From positions 3,008 through 8,848 of the forward strand of contig DKBB01000294.1 of the NCBI GenBank assembly GCA_002451015.1: a stretch of 5,841 nt of DNA. Reading direction: 5' to 3'. The position numbers were made by a program, and so were the translations under genes. The stretch comes from Acidobacteria bacterium UBA6911 (GTDB lineage Bacteria; Acidobacteriota; UBA6911). The first letter of the stretch is position 1. Every line of letters begins with the position of its first letter. A model generated the notes under the pieces. The model was given only the letters and a program-made list of their open reading frames with translations. It was not told where the DNA came from and made no database searches. This document shows, piece after piece, positions 5,801 through 5,841 of this stretch.

Positions 5801-5841
5801 AAACCGAATCGAAGATCCGGTCAGGCTTCGCCCTTCAGGCT

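Overview
This is a bacterial window of moderate GC content with two divergent transcription units separated by about 580 bases of non-coding DNA. It is probably from an anaerobic or environmental lineage. The short tandem repeats built on AACGT, the dispersed GTAGGGGCGAACCTT element and the zinc-finger/FecR anti-sigma fusion would fit an Acidobacteriota- or Desulfobacterota-like genome. That placement is an impression, not a demonstrated one.

Minus strand, read from about 3500 down to 1. An ECF sigma factor (3491-2970) is followed after 11 bases by an 810-residue membrane-anchored anti-sigma-like protein (2958-526). This protein has a ZAS-type zinc finger, one transmembrane helix, a FecR domain and a C-terminal region of about 520 residues. 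After 66 bases comes the 5' part of an ABC transporter ATPase gene (459 to beyond position 1). The likely logic is a sigma/anti-sigma switch that senses something outside the membrane and is co-transcribed with an ABC exporter. The signal and target genes are not visible here.

Intergenic region 3492-4073. It holds a possible extended -10 for the sigma operon, a four-unit 8-nt tandem repeat, a 22-bp imperfect palindrome, one copy of a dispersed repeat, a good sigma-70-type promoter facing right, and a 5'UTR hairpin just before a strong Shine-Dalgarno sequence.

Plus strand, 4074-5744. This is the main discovery. Two apparently separate open frames, one ending at a TGA at 4458-4460 and one opening at 4587, are in the same frame with no other stop between them. 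Read through the TGA as selenocysteine, they form one 556-residue protein with a signal peptide and a Sec-Ser-Val-Cys (UxxC) motif at residues 129-132. The context matches the UGSC family of (seleno)proteins. Immediately after the UGA the mRNA can fold into a stem-loop with a GGUCA apical loop 17 nt downstream, as expected for a bacterial SECIS element. A standard gene caller would split or truncate this gene.

The window ends in a second copy of the dispersed repeat (from 5774).
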